Assembly (NCBI GenBank): GCA_002105175.1
Contig: MCGE01000035.1
Span: 1-64,000, forward strand
Origin: Absidia repens
Taxonomy: Eukaryota; Mucoromycota; Mucoromycetes; Mucorales; Cunninghamellaceae
Direction of reading: 5' to 3'
Length of the DNA stretch: 64,000 nt
Below the pieces are notes generated by a model, which was not told the origin of the DNA, made no database searches, and saw only the letters and a program-made list of their open reading frames with translations. The position numbers and the translations under genes were made by a program. Shown piece by piece: positions 11,620 through 23,385 of this stretch. How positions within the stretch are numbered: the first letter of the stretch is position 1; each line of letters begins with the position of its first letter.

Positions 11620-14600
11620 TATCAGGACTAGTTAGAAGGGTTTTCAGATCAGGGATGACAACATGCATGGGGAAACCCTTTCATTTTGGATTCAGGATCT
11701 GGAGGCATCCATAGTTGGCTTTTTGAAGTCATCATTAGCTTAGTTTTTCTATAGTTTGAACCTACATCTCAATAAAACGTTGTCTCTTTTTACTTTTTCT
11801 TCGGTAAAAGATGTCTCATTAGTCCCTCTCTCTCTTGCCTTGTACAAGAGATCCCTTTTTACCATCGCCTCTTCCTTTTAGATTAGTGTTCACTGCTGTT
11901 GGCTTCAATAAAAGATATTCATTTTTACACGCTTTTTTCATGTCTCGTCTTATACAGTATATTAGATCGTCTCTTTTTTTTTTAGACCTAAATAACGAGT
12001 TTTTAATGTTTCTAGCAAGCTTCTCTGTGCTTCCTTTTTTTTTTTTTGATAAAATTTTGGGTACCTGATTTATCTTTGAACCTTGCAGTCTATTGAATTT
12101 CTGCTATTTTATTTCGCAATGGTAGATATACTCAGATGTCGATTATGAGAATGGTTTATTTATTTATTTATGTATTTTCGGGATTACTGCATGTAGAACA
12201 AATTCTGGCTGCACATAAAACTATTTAATTCCTAAATCGGCGTTTCAGATTTACGCACGAATGTTACTTATCTATTTTAAAGAAAAAGAGAGAGTACCTG
12301 CTAGTGAATCAAATGGAATCCAGCGATGTGATGAGGAGCATGGGAGTGTTAACGAGGGCGGCATTGACCGCTTGGATGACGATTAGGCCTAACGATGATG
12401 GTGGGGAGGATGAGGACGGCGTCAAAGTGATGTGCCCAGTATGCGTGCCCGAGTGAAGGAGACTGGTATTGAGAACAGGGATCCACTAATGCGGGGAGGC
12501 GTTGTCAGGCTGTCTTCGATTTTGGTGGCCTTTGTGTGTAACATCATTTCAAGCACAGACTGTTTGGGTTTGGTCGGCCGTCAATGTATACTGATTTTAA
12601 AGTGTGTGTTCAAATCAATAATCTTCATCATATACGAACATCCACAAAATCCAGGTTATGATGCATAATAAAAGTACATATTAAGTGAGCATTTTCGCTA
12701 CATCATCAGCACATGCTTTATAGATTATTTAACACATCAACTTTTCTTTATTGAGATTCCCCTGCAATATGCTTCTCGCTCTCCAATAGGAGGGGTCATT
12801 TCCCGCGGTATAATTATGAATTATGGTTAATATGATTCATGTATTTTAAGGTGTTGGCTACGTTATACGTGATATGATTTATGGCTTAAACGATGCACCT
12901 TTTTTTTTTTTTAATTAACAAGCAGTAAATTAATTAAAAAAAAGAAGATTTTAGCGGACCTTCAATGCTAAACTAAAGGGGCAATTGAAACAAACGCTCT
13001 CCGTTTTCTTTTACTCTCTCAGGCTTATTATCCATTTTGGAATACAATCACTAGGAGAGAACATGCTTACAACAAGAAAGTCAACAAAAGAATCCCAACG
13101 CTACAGTCACTCAGATCAACCATCATCATCTTCCAAATCTCCAAACAATGAATGGGTAATGACTAGTACAGATCCATCGCTAATCACGAGACTAGAAGGG
13201 AGGTGACTGATATGCTTTAACACTGATACTACTTTTATTATTATTATTATTATTATTATCAGCAACATAGAACAGGAAGAATTAGTGGCATCCAATACGT
13301 TTCTGATGATAATGAGTACGGAGATTCACATTTTACGCGTAACAAAAAAAAAAAAAGGAAGGGCTATTATCAAACTCACTAGATGAAAAGAGTGAACTGA
13401 CTTTTGTACTGTATTAATTTTTGTAGGTGGTGACACTGAAAAAATGGAACGCTACGACGAGAAAATTATTCATCATGAACGTAGTACCATTCAAGTGATA
13501 CCTGATGGCACAGTCACTACTATACCTCATGCTCGACATCTTCCAAATGAAATCCTGGCATGCATTATTGACCATGTTGCTGAACAGCCGAATTCTCATG
13601 ATTACAAATATGATGGCCGATGGTTTAAAGAACAAAATGAACTTTATACATTTACCTTGGTCAACAAACAATTTTATTCGGTAGCCAATCATTTGTTATG
13701 GCAGAAGCCAGTACTGAAAGTCGGTCGCAGGCACATGCTACGATTGCTTGACTGTTTGGCTGCAGCAAAACAGCCCATGGGACAATATATCAGAAGACTG
13801 GTTTTAAAGAACACCACTTGCGACGACACCCAACTTTTACTTTTGATGACCCACATAAGCCATTTGGAAACCCTTTCAATAGAAAATGTGGATTTTACGG
13901 ATAAATTCTCACCCATTACCAGCCGCAGCCTAGAACGCCTTCCACGTCACTGTCCACGACTCAGCACCCTCCAACTAATCAATATTCAAACGTCAATCGA
14001 TACCAGCCGTGCAATAGTTCATTATTGCCACCACCTTACTGAACTCACTATGAATTGCGGCTACGCACTCATGACATCCGCCAATATCTTTCAACGCAAC
14101 ATAAAGAAGATGGATAGTACTATGGTTCTTTGGCCTCACTTGAGGAAACTAAGACTTGAAGATGCTATTGATATCGACAGCCCTACCTTTGTTTATTTTA
14201 TCGAAACACATCCTCATCTCCAGCTGATTCATTTAGAGGATGCACTCTTGATGGATGCAAGTCTGGACGCAATGACCGTATTTCTCCCTAATCTTCGCCA
14301 ATTGTTTTTAGGCGATGCAAGCGAAATCTCCTCTGGTGGTGTACGTCGACTCATTCAAAAGTGCCAAGAGTTGGTGCTCGTCCAATTACGACAATGTCAA
14401 TTTGTGATAAGTGACCTTTTGGAAACTCATGACGACGACGGAGATGATTTGTACTTGAATGAAAACGATATCACCAAAATACGCGGTGCTCAGAAAACGG
14501 GAAACGTACATTGATTAACGAATCAAATCAGTATTATCACTGGAATGCTTTAGTCTAGCTCAGAATAGTAGCGTCTTTTTTTTTTTTTTTCCTTTATTAT

Positions 14601-14680
14601 TATATTTTTCTATCTCATTTTTCAATAAAGAAAATATTACAACTTACCTATTAACATTGTTGTCGGGCTGTTTGATGTGT
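11620..14680 (+). repeat. F-box module, copy 1 (segmental duplication)
   Basis: A ~3-kb unit also present at ~17785-20830, ~30035-30640 joined to ~33690-36110, and ~47190-50100. Order in each: a short repeat containing GGGGAAACCCTTTCATTTT, a CT-rich stretch, a TTTA microsatellite, a coding-like relic (12420-12830 here), then the three-exon F-box gene and its AATAAA (14622-14627). The collinearity shows the gene was duplicated with ~1.4 kb of upstream DNA. Confidence 0.85.
13063..14514 (+). CDS. F-box/LRR protein, paralogue 1 (three exons, 431 aa)
   Basis: Model: exons 13063-13202, 13271-13338 and 13427-14514. The same 140-, 68- and ~1088-nt exons recur in three paralogues and stay in frame. 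The intron 1 acceptor is the TAG at 13270; the CAG eight bases earlier would break the frame into exon 3. The N-terminus is serine-rich (SDQPSSSSKSP), followed by an acidic linker (VSDDNEYGDSHFT). Exon 3 has an F-box (LPNEILACIIDHVAEQ, LVNKQFYSVANHLLWQ) and LRR-like segments (CPRLSTLQLINI, WPHLRKLRLEDA, HPHLQLIHLEDA, LPNLRQLFLGDA, LIQKCQELVLVQLRQC). It is probably an SCF ubiquitin-ligase receptor with unknown target. I start at the first ATG of exon 1; the open frame extends upstream without an ATG. It is followed by AATAAA at 14622. Confidence 0.87.
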
Positions 14681-14691
14681 GATTTTTTTTA

Positions 14692-15798
14692 GGGAATTGC
14701 TCCATTTCAGAGGAGTTTCAGAGGCTTCAGATACCGTCCGTACCACCTTCATTGTATCGCCGATAACTACCAGTTTAAACAAGCTTTGTGACATTAGCAA
14801 TAAAAAAGAAATTGACACTTACTTCTTTACCTCTTTAGCCATATTATTTGGAGCGCTATTGTTCTATTTGTTATGACTAGTCATCTTCCAATTGGAGAAG
14901 CCTATCCTTATCAAGGAGTATCTTCGAGGCGCTCGTTGAAAATTTATTTTATCGAATACACGTATTGCAATGCAACACTACTTCTGACTGTATCCGATAA
15001 TATTAACAGCAACGACAACAATGATCAACGCAATTATTTTCTAGAAATTATAAGTAAGGACAGTATCATAGAACAAGATTACATGATTCATGGTCGGATC
15101 ATAGCTATGGAACCTACTAGTTGGCATTTTTACACCATCATGTAAATTGGCGACAAGTTTACAAAGTAGATGATACGCACAAAAGGATGCTCGACTTGTA
15201 ATTTTTCAGTTTGGATGGGAAAATGACAAACAGCATATATGCTTCCTTTTTTTCAGCAGATTGACTCACCTGAACAATACCTATAATCAGGGCTCACAAA
15301 ACGTCTATTGAAAGATCTGTCTAAAAAACCATTATAGCCACCACTGTCTACATTGGAATCACCAATTGAAACATAAACTTTGCCATCAGTTCCACCGCCT
15401 CCTTGTTCAGTATCAAATTTAGCACCATCACCACCTACACCTTTACTAGTAACCCATCTTTATCAAAAGGCAACACCACCACTAACAACCACCAAGACAA
15501 AAACGATCATCAAGCACTATTACCAAAAAGTCCGTCATGAGGAAAATATATGCCGAACAAATTTCATTCCAAAGCGAAAATGATAATCATGATTTTCATT
15601 TTTATTTTTTTAAAGCATTACTCTATTGAATAAACAATGCCAATTTTTTATATCGCTAATGTCACAAAGCTTGTTTAAAATGATAGTTATCGGCGATACA
15701 ATGAAGGGGGGTACGGGACGGTCTCTGAAAAGTCCCCTGAAATTCCTCTGAAAAGTCCTCTGAAGCCTCTGAAAATCCTCTGAAATGGAGCAATTCCC
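14692..15798. mobile_element. TIR element E1 (~1.1 kb)
   Basis: The left end GGGAATTGCTCCATTTCAGAGG and the right end (its inverse, GGAGCAATTCCC ending at 15798) form terminal inverted repeats that extend inward ~110 bases, including an ATTGTATCGCCGATAACTA block on the left and its inverse at ~15685-15705. The TIRs contain repeated TCAGAGG/CCTCTGAAA motifs. The left flank ttttttta matches the uninterrupted site in other F-box modules (gtgtgattttttta-ttgcatg at ~20800), so the left edge is an insertion point. The interior holds a 90-codon ATG frame (14873-15145) with no recognised domain and no visible transposase. It is likely a non-autonomous DNA transposon. Confidence 0.7.
14873..15145 (+). 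CDS. Hypothetical 90-aa frame inside TIR element E1
   Basis: An ATG-initiated frame of 90 codons (starts MTSHLPIGEAYPYQGVSSRR). A related but broken sequence occurs in inverse context in element E2 near 22230-22290. I recognise no domain. It may be a remnant of the element's own gene or chance. Low confidence that it is expressed. Confidence 0.25.
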   Translation: MTSHLPIGEAYPYQGVSSRRSLKIYFIEYTYCNATLLLTVSDNINSNDNNDQRNYFLEIISKDSIIEQDYMIHGRIIAMEPTSWHFYTIM

Positions 15799-16115
15799 TT
15801 TTTTTTTTTTTTTTTTTTTTTTTTTGGAAATGGCGCCATGTCACCAAAGATGACAATGCATGAATGGCCCCTGATTTCGGAGGGACAATTTGCATGAATT
15901 TCGTTTCAAACACCGCCATGCCTAAATTGCCGTATACCCTATGCATGATCCCCACCCAAAAAAAGTCTCAACATCAGCTACGTACACATTTCCTTACTTT
16001 TGTTGTATAGTCATCAACATAGATATCGATAAATTATTTGGATCAATGGAAGGTACAGAAATTCAGGGGGGGTCATTACACCCTACACTGCTTTTTAACC
16101 CTTTGTTACAATGGG
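15799..16115. repeat. Dispersed repeat R1, copy 3
   Basis: It starts with a T run (~15798-15825) directly after element E1, then the R1 core (AATGGCGCCATGTCACC ... TTCGGAGGG ... ATTTCGTTTCAA). From 15966 it continues with the same ~140-base right flank as copy 2. Confidence 0.75.
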
Positions 16116-16119
16116 TTGA

Positions 16120-17522
16120 CTTCTTTTTTTTTTTTTTTTTTATTCCATCACAATTGCTGCGTGATGATTTATGTTTATTTTGCATTGTTCTTAATGGGGA
16201 ATTTGGGAAAGGTAATTCTTATGTTTTGTTTCTCGTTAAATTATTAACCTCTTACGCATTTGATTTGATGATAAGCAACCAATGCTGCCACCTTGTTGAA
16301 ACCTACGCCATGGAAACAAACAAAGGGAAGGGATTGTGATGGGATTGCGGATACGTGCCAATTTTAGTTTAATTGTATTTGTTTAAATTCGTGAACAAAT
16401 GTATATGTGTTTTTTTTTTATACCAATAAATTTATATGATATCAGCTTTCATTGCATTTTACGCTGTCTTTTTTTTTTTAATTTGGGAAATGCCAAGTGG
16501 CGAGTGTCCCGAAACCCTTGACTCCAGGAATACATATTATATGTTTTTTACATAAGTTACCATAATGAACTTGGATAAGGGTTAAAACGTGAACCACGGG
16601 CATTTTGAAAAATGAAATACAAAGACCCTTGGGGAAAAACCTTTTCGTTTGGCTTCGTAATGATATGGGTGGAATTTCGCACTGGAATAATCTTAGATGA
16701 ACATCATCAAACTGTCATTAGATGAAGGTTTATAATTTTAGTTGTCATAGTATATATATATCTCCTGTACTGTGTATTTAAAAAAATATATCTTTTGCGC
16801 TATTGAACCATTACCGTAGGGTCCTCATTATGACATTATGATAATGCAATAATAACAGCAACTACAATCCCTTGCGCAAGTTCGTTTTTTCAATTCGTTT
16901 CTGCATATTTGAAGAGCCAAAAAATAAAATAAGCAAGGTGGTTCATGGTAACAAAGGGTACAATGGCTCTTTTTGTTAATTCTTTTTCTTTTGAATTTAT
17001 ATATCCTGTACCACAAAAGATATTTTTTGCGCGACAATGGGAGAATTTTCATCCTATGAAAACCAATGGTGACTTCAAGCAAGAATCATCTCCGTCAGAG
17101 CCCTTTTTAGGAGTAAGGAAAAAAAATGAGTTTGAAAACAATTCATGCAAGTAACTTTTTTTTTTTCAGGAACCTTTTAGGTGAGGTCCAGGAACAACTC
17201 CGCATCTTTCGGGGAACCTTTTTATCATCTTGGCATTTGAATATCATTTTTTCAAGAAAATAAAAGAAAAAAAAAAGGCTGGAACGTTAACCTTACTTTA
17301 ACCGTCAAAACATTTATCTGTTATAATTATTATTTATAGTCATGCGCAAGAGGAGAGGGAAAGCGATTCATGATTTCGAGTTTTTGTTTTTCTATGTTCC
17401 AAAGGATATATGAACGTCCATCTATACAGTCCCTTTTTTGTGAATACCAATAAAAGCACAGTCCTCTCTTTTTTTTTTTGTGTTCAAGAAAGACAGGAAA
17501 GGGTATTCCTTTTCTTGTTTAT

Positions 17523-17555
<33 letters not shown>

Positions 17556-17785
17556 CATGGCGTTTTCTGTTTTACAAATAAAGATCATTCTATTTTTGGT
17601 CTGGACGCCAATAGAGATGGCTCACTGACATTTCGAACGCCGCTCACGATTTATTTATTTTTTAACGGTAGCGCCCATTTTTCTTCTTCTTTTCTCTCTC
17701 TTCTTTTTCCCTTTTTTTTTCATAAAAAATTATTGCCTCTCCATTATTTTGACTTCCTTGAACTTATGGTCGACTTGGCTTAGTG
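16120..17785. repeat. Duplicated non-coding segment (pairs with ~45680-47190)
   Basis: From ~16180 to 17785 the sequence is collinear with ~45680-47190, and its last ~230 bases with 29800-30030. It includes a GGCATTTTGAAAAATGAAATAC motif near 16600, an A run at 17526-17554 (absent or shortened at 46970), and TTTATTTATT microsatellites. No gene is convincing; the short frames are homopolymer translations. Confidence 0.7.
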
Positions 17786-20700
17786 TCAGGATTAGTTTAG
17801 AAGGGTTTTAAAAACAGGGATGACAACATGCATGGGGAAACCCTTTCATTTTGGATCCAGGATCTGGAGGCATCCATAGTTGGCTTTTGAAAGTCATCAT
17901 TAGCTTAGTTTTTTTATAGTTTGAATCGACATCTCAATAAAACGTTGTCTCTTTTCTTTTTCTTTGGTAAAAGATGACTCATTAGTCCCCTCTCTCTCTT
18001 GTCTTGTACAAGAGATCCCTTTTTATCATCGCCTCTTCCTTTGAGATTAGTGTTCACTGCTGTTGGCTTCAATAAAAGATATTCATTTTTACATGCTTTT
18101 TTCATGTCTCGTCTTATACAGTATATTAGATCGTCTCTTTTTTTTTTAGGGCTAAATAGCGAGTTTTTAATATTTCTCGCAAGCTTCTCTGTGATTCCTT
18201 TTTTTTTTTTTGATAAAATTTTGGTACCTGATTTATCTTTGAACCTTGCGGTCTATTGAATTTCTGCGATTTTATTTTCCCGATGGTAGAGATACCCAGC
18301 TGTCGATTGTGAGAATGGTTTATTTATTTATTTATTTATTTTCGGGATTACCACGTAGAACAAATTCCGGCTGCACATAAAACTATTCAATTCCTAAATC
18401 GGCGTTTCAGAATTTACGCATGAATGTTATTTATCTATTTTAGAGAAAAAGAGAGAGTACCCGCTAGTGAATCAAATGGAATCCAGCGATGTGATGGGGA
18501 GCATGGGAGTGGTAACGAGGGCGGCATTGATCGCTTGGATGACAATTAGGCCTAATGATGATGGTGGGGAGGATGGGGACGGCGTCAAAGTGATGTGTCC
18601 AGTATGCGCTTCCGAGTGAAGGAGACTGGTATTGAGAACAGGGATCCACTAATGCGGGGAGGCGTTGTCAGGCTGTCTTCGATTTTGGTGGCCGTTGTGT
18701 GTGACATCATTTCAAGCACAGACTGCTTGGGTTTGGTCAGGCGTCAATGCATACTGATTTTAAAGTGTGTGTTCAAATCAATAATCTTCATCATATACGA
18801 ACATCCATAAAATCCAGATTATGATGCATACTACAAGTACATATTAAGTGAGCTTTTTCGCTACATCATCAGCACATGCTTTATGGATTATTTAACACAT
18901 CAACTTTTCTTTATTGAGATTCCCCTGAAATATGCTTCTCGCTCTCCAATAGGAGGGGTCATTTCCCGCGATATAATTATGAATTATGGTTAATATAATT
19001 CATGTATTTTAAGGTGTTGGCTACGTTATACATGATATAATTTATGGCTTGAACAATGCACCTTTTTTTTTTTTTTTAAAAAAAAGAAGATTTTAGCGGA
19101 CCTTCAATGCCAAACTAAAGGTGCAATTGAAACAAATGCTCTCCGTTTTCTTTTACTCTCTCTCGCTTTTTATCCATTTTGGCATACAATCACTAGGAGG
19201 GAGCATGTTTAGAACAAGAAAGTCAACAAAACAATCCCAACGCTACGGTCACTCAGATCAACCATCATCTTCTTCCAAATCCATAAACAAGGAATGGGTA
19301 ATGACTAGTACAGATCCGTCGCTAATAAGGAGACTAGAAGGAAGGTGACTGATATGCTTTAACACTGATACTACTTTTATTATTATTATCATCAGCCACA
19401 TAGAACAGGAAGAACTATTGGAATCCAATGCGTTTCTGATGATAATGAATACGGAGACTCCCATTTTACGGGTAAAAAAAAAAGAAGGGCTATTATCCAA
19501 CTTACTAGATGAAAAGAGTGAACTGACTTTTGTACTGTATTAATATTTGTAGGTGGTGACACCAAAAAAATAAGATGCTACGCCGAGGAAATTGTTCATC
19601 ATGAACGAAGTACCATTCAAGTGAAACCTGATGGCACAGTCAGTATTATACCTCATCCTCGACAACTTCCAAATGAAATCTTGGCATGCATTATTGACTA
19701 TGTCGCTGAACCGGCGCATCCTCATGGTTGTAAATTTAATAGCCGAGAGCTTGCACAACAAATTGATCTTTATACATGCACCTTGGTCAACAAACAATTT
19801 AATTCGGTAGCCAATCGTGTGTTATGGCAGGAGCCGATACTGGATATCGGTCCCGTGCACATGCAACAATTGCTTGACTGTTTGGCTGCAACAGAACAAC
19901 CCATGGGACAATATATCAGAAGACTGGTTTTACTAGACAACACTTGCGACAGTTCTCGCCTTTTACGTCCGGTGACCCACAGAAGTGATTTGCAAGGCTT
20001 TTTTATAGGAAATGAGGATTTTTCAAACGAAGTCTCACCCATTGCCAGCGGCAGCCTAGAACACCTTCCACGACGCTGTCCCCGACTCTTCACCCCCGAA
20101 CCAAACTATTATCAAACGTTGGGCGATATCAGCTGCGCAATAGCTCATTATTGCCACCATCTTACTGAACTCTATGTGGCTTGCGGTTACGACATCGTGA
20201 CGTCCGCCAATATCTTTCAACGCAACATAAAGAAGATGGATAGTACTATGGTTCTTTGGCCTCACTTGAAGATACTAAGACTTAGCCATGCTTTTGATAT
20301 CGACAGCACTTCCTTTATTTACTTTATCGAAAGGCATCCTCATCTCGAGCTGATTTATTTAGTGGGTGCACACTTGATGGATGCAAGTCTGGACGCAATG
20401 ACCGTATTTCTCCCTAATCTTTGCAAATTGTTTTTAGACGATGCAAGCGAAATCTCCCCTGGTGGTATGCACCGACTCATTCAACATTGCCAAAAGCTGA
20501 TGCTCGTTGAATTCGGACGATGTAAATTTGTGGCAAGTGACCATTTGGAAATGCATAACGACCACTGGCATAGGTTGATATTGAAGGAAAACAATATCAC
20601 CAAGATACGCGATGCTCTAGGAACTGGAAACGTACATTAATTAGCGAACCAAATTGGTATTATCACTGGGATGCTTTAGTAGATCTCAGAATTAGTAGCG

Positions 20701-20830
20701 TCTGTTTTTTTTTTTTTTATTATATTTTTCTACCTCATTTTATTCAATAAAGAAAATATTACAAAATACCTATTAACATTGTTGTTGGACTGTTTGATGT
20801 GTGATTTTTTTATTGCATGAAAACGCAAAG
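17786..20830 (+). repeat. F-box module, copy 2
   Basis: Collinear with 11620-14680. Its downstream flank continues intact to ~20940 (gtgtgattttttta-ttgcatg), giving the empty-site version of the position where element E1 sits in copy 1. Confidence 0.85.
19205..20640 (+). CDS. F-box/LRR protein, paralogue 2 (three exons, 431 aa)
   Basis: Model: exons 19205-19344, 19404-19471 and 19553-20640; introns of 59 and 81 nt; sum divisible by three. It has the F-box motif LPNEILACIIDYVAEP with LVNKQFNSVANRVLWQEP, then LRR-like segments (WPHLKILRLSHA, HPHLELIYLVGA, LPNLCKLFLDDA, LIQHCQKLMLVEFGRC). Its middle region (residues ~200-240 of the protein) differs more from paralogue 1 than the ends do and instead resembles paralogue 3 (RRCPRLFTPEPN). 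This suggests the LRR surface diversifies or that gene conversion has mixed blocks. AATAAA follows at ~20744. Likely role as for paralogue 1. Confidence 0.87.
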
Positions 20831-21995
20831 GAGGGGTATTCATTTCACTTGCTAATATCATATTATATATGGGATCTATATGTGATAATTTTTGTTTTTT
20901 GTTTTTTGGAGGGACTAGTAGACACAAACCTCATCATGACGGTTAGGCTTTAAGACATTCCTCGCCGCAACGTTGCTGTTTTTTAACATACATATCTACT
21001 ATATTTATATATGACACAGCCCATTAGTTACAGCTCTGGCCACGATGGATTACTCCATATCCGATAAATCCGATATCTTTTTTTTTTTTTTTTTTTTTTT
21101 TTTTCAGAAAGTCAGATATTTCAGATGGATTCGAACTTTTTTTTCAGATAGAATTTACAATGCTCGACTGTCCTACATGTACTACCTTCATTGTATCGCC
21201 AATAATTAGAAATTAAAGCATTCTACTTGACACTATCAAAATAAAATAAAAAAAAAAAAAACATGGTTTATCCTATAGTGTAGCTTTTTAAAATAATAAA
21301 GATAATAAAATAAAAATCAAGGCTTTTAAGCTCTATACCGTCTGTTTTGCGTTGAAATTCGATCGCTGAACCTCTTTCTTCTGGCATTTTTTCTCGTCGT
21401 GTGGATGATGCTGGTTTTGGTTTGGCTGGGGTTAAAATCGTGGTAATGGGTATGGGTCTAGTGTTGGTGTTGTTGCTGATATTTCCATTGATACTAGTAA
21501 AGGCGATGTTGTCAGTGCTAGTTATGAAAGCAATGATGGTAATGTTAGTGGAAGTAGTGATTGAGGAGATAGAAGGTTAAATAAATCTTTTAATGGTAAT
21601 GACCATGGGCTCTTTGGATAAATTCAGCGATAGAGTCCATAAATTATGAGCTTATATTCCCTATGGTTAGCTTAATTTCACCAGAAGCATTATTTTCCAA
21701 GTGGTAGTTGTCATTCTCCAATGCAGATCTTCAATTTTTTTCGTTTTCAGTGCTTGGCCGACCCTTAGTAGCTGTTTTTGATGGTATTCAATAAACATGG
21801 TCGACTCCATTATCAGATGAGGAATCATCTGAGCAGTTTTTTTTTTTTTTTTTTTTTTTTTGTATTATTTTTTATATCTTGGCCACCAATTCAGGGAGAC
21901 CAACTTGGTGGATATTTTTAATCCGTCATCAATTTTTTCCAGTAGAGATTCGAGTAGGGATTCAAGGATATCATTCTCACCTAAAGTATTTTTTA
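20831..21995. other. Intergenic with degraded repeat pieces
   Basis: 20930-21070 (acggttaggct ... cattagttacag) also occurs at 58200-58310. At ~21100-21220 a T run is followed by a piece resembling the left TIR of element E1 (TCAGATATTTCAGA ... ACCTTCATTGTATCGCC). 21340-21600 is a low-complexity GTTGTTG/GGTAATG stretch. No gene. Confidence 0.5.
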
Positions 21996-23268
21996 GGGGA
22001 TTGCTCCATTTCAGAGAAACTCTCTGAGCCGCCAGAGAAAAAATTTTCTCTGGAATCTCAGATAGATTACACAGAACAACCGTATCACTATGCATTGGAT
22101 CGGCGATGATTGAAATTATACTGCACTTTAAATTTGAAGTGTGACATTTACTTCTTTCTCCACTGTCGCGTTTTTTTGCATTTATATTATTATTAAAACA
22201 TCCACATCCACTATTATTAGTATTATCATGATCAGTCATGTTCTTATTGGAAAAGTCTACCCTACCAAAGATAGTATGGTGTAAGACGTCAAAGCATTTG
22301 CTAGAAGAAATGAGTTTGCAATCTCCAGAAACTCAGGCAACAATGGGTGCAGTCTGGATATGTACTGCAGTCAAAGGGGAAGTGGTTGTGGTAGAAAGGA
22401 CGAACTTGGATTAGTGGTTAGAACTTGGTTCAGGGGCATTTTGAAAAATGCAGTATAAACATTCATGGAGAAACCCTTTCATTTTGGATTGAAGATCCCG
22501 CACCCACCATTAGATTAGGACATTCATCTTAAGAGATGAGCGTCATGAAACTGCCATTAGTTTAGCTTCGTATTAGTTTGTGATAGGTTTTATCTACATA
22601 TGAATAAATCAGGCCTCGTCTTTTTACCATTTAGTACCAATTTGCTTCTTTCATACGGTGTGTTTTGTCTTCTAGTGTAGAGATCCCGTTTTTACATTCG
22701 CTGTCTCATCCTTTAGATTAGCAAGTTGACCATTCCACTAGTTTATGCCTATTTATACAGTACTTCAATAAAGTATACATTCTTTTTATAAATAACCATT
22801 GAATCATAACCATGTTGAACACTATATAAAACATATTCATTTTGCCATTGTACGTAGCTCTTTGTCCCCCTAAAATGATACTTCTTTACGTGTATCATAC
22901 CTTCACTTTGTAAAAGCCATGTCCAAATTTAAATGCTTTTGTTTTTTATTGGATACAATAGAAAATAATATGAAGTACTAACACTATACTACATTAATTT
23001 GTCCCTACTCTAAACAGCTAGTTGTAAATCGAAGCTTCTGATATTTTTTATACATCATGCATAGAATAAACAACGTCCTGTTTTGACACAATGCTATCGC
23101 GCAGTATAATTTAAATCATCGCCGATACAATGCATGCTGGTACGGTTGTTCTATGTAATCTATCTGAGATTCGGGAGAAAAAAATTTTCTCTGATGGCTC
23201 AGAGAATTTCTCTGAAATCTCTGAAATCTCTGAAATCTCTGAAATTTCTCTGAAATGGAGCAATCCCC
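21996..23268. mobile_element. TIR element E2 (~1.27 kb)
   Basis: The left end GGGGATTGCTCCATTTCAG and its inverse (CTGAAATGGAGCAATCCCC, ending at 23268) bound the element. The inverted homology continues inward ~130 bases with a GGATCGGCGATGATTGAAAT block on the left and its inverse near 23115-23130. Flanks are attttttta/tttttttaa, an 8-bp duplication-like match of seven in eight. The TIR is clearly related to E1. The interior has a 22430-22610 copy of the GGGCATTTTGAAAAATGC dispersed repeat and no transposase. It is probably non-autonomous, with other insertions inside. Confidence 0.7.
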
Positions 23269-23276
23269 TTTTTTTA

Positions 23277-23385
23277 ATGGTGAATGGGCACTATCAGCCC
23301 GTTGAGTAGTTCTAGCATTGTAGTGTCCATATTTTCACACCAAGGACCACCCCAATTCGATTTCGCTAATAAAAGGCTATCATAC
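23277..23385 (-). mobile_element. Mutator-like transposase fragment 2
   Basis: On the minus strand this encodes HYNARTTQRADSAH preceded, in another frame, by NWGGPWCEN. These match the fragment at 2970-3060. A frameshift separates the two parts. It abuts TIR element E2. Confidence 0.4.

Noticed and set aside
12985..13062. N-terminal extension of F-box paralogue 1 (and equivalents in paralogues 3 and 4)
   Set aside because: The extended frame begins at a TTG-type codon, not ATG; the first ATG shared by all four paralogues is at 13063 or its equivalents.
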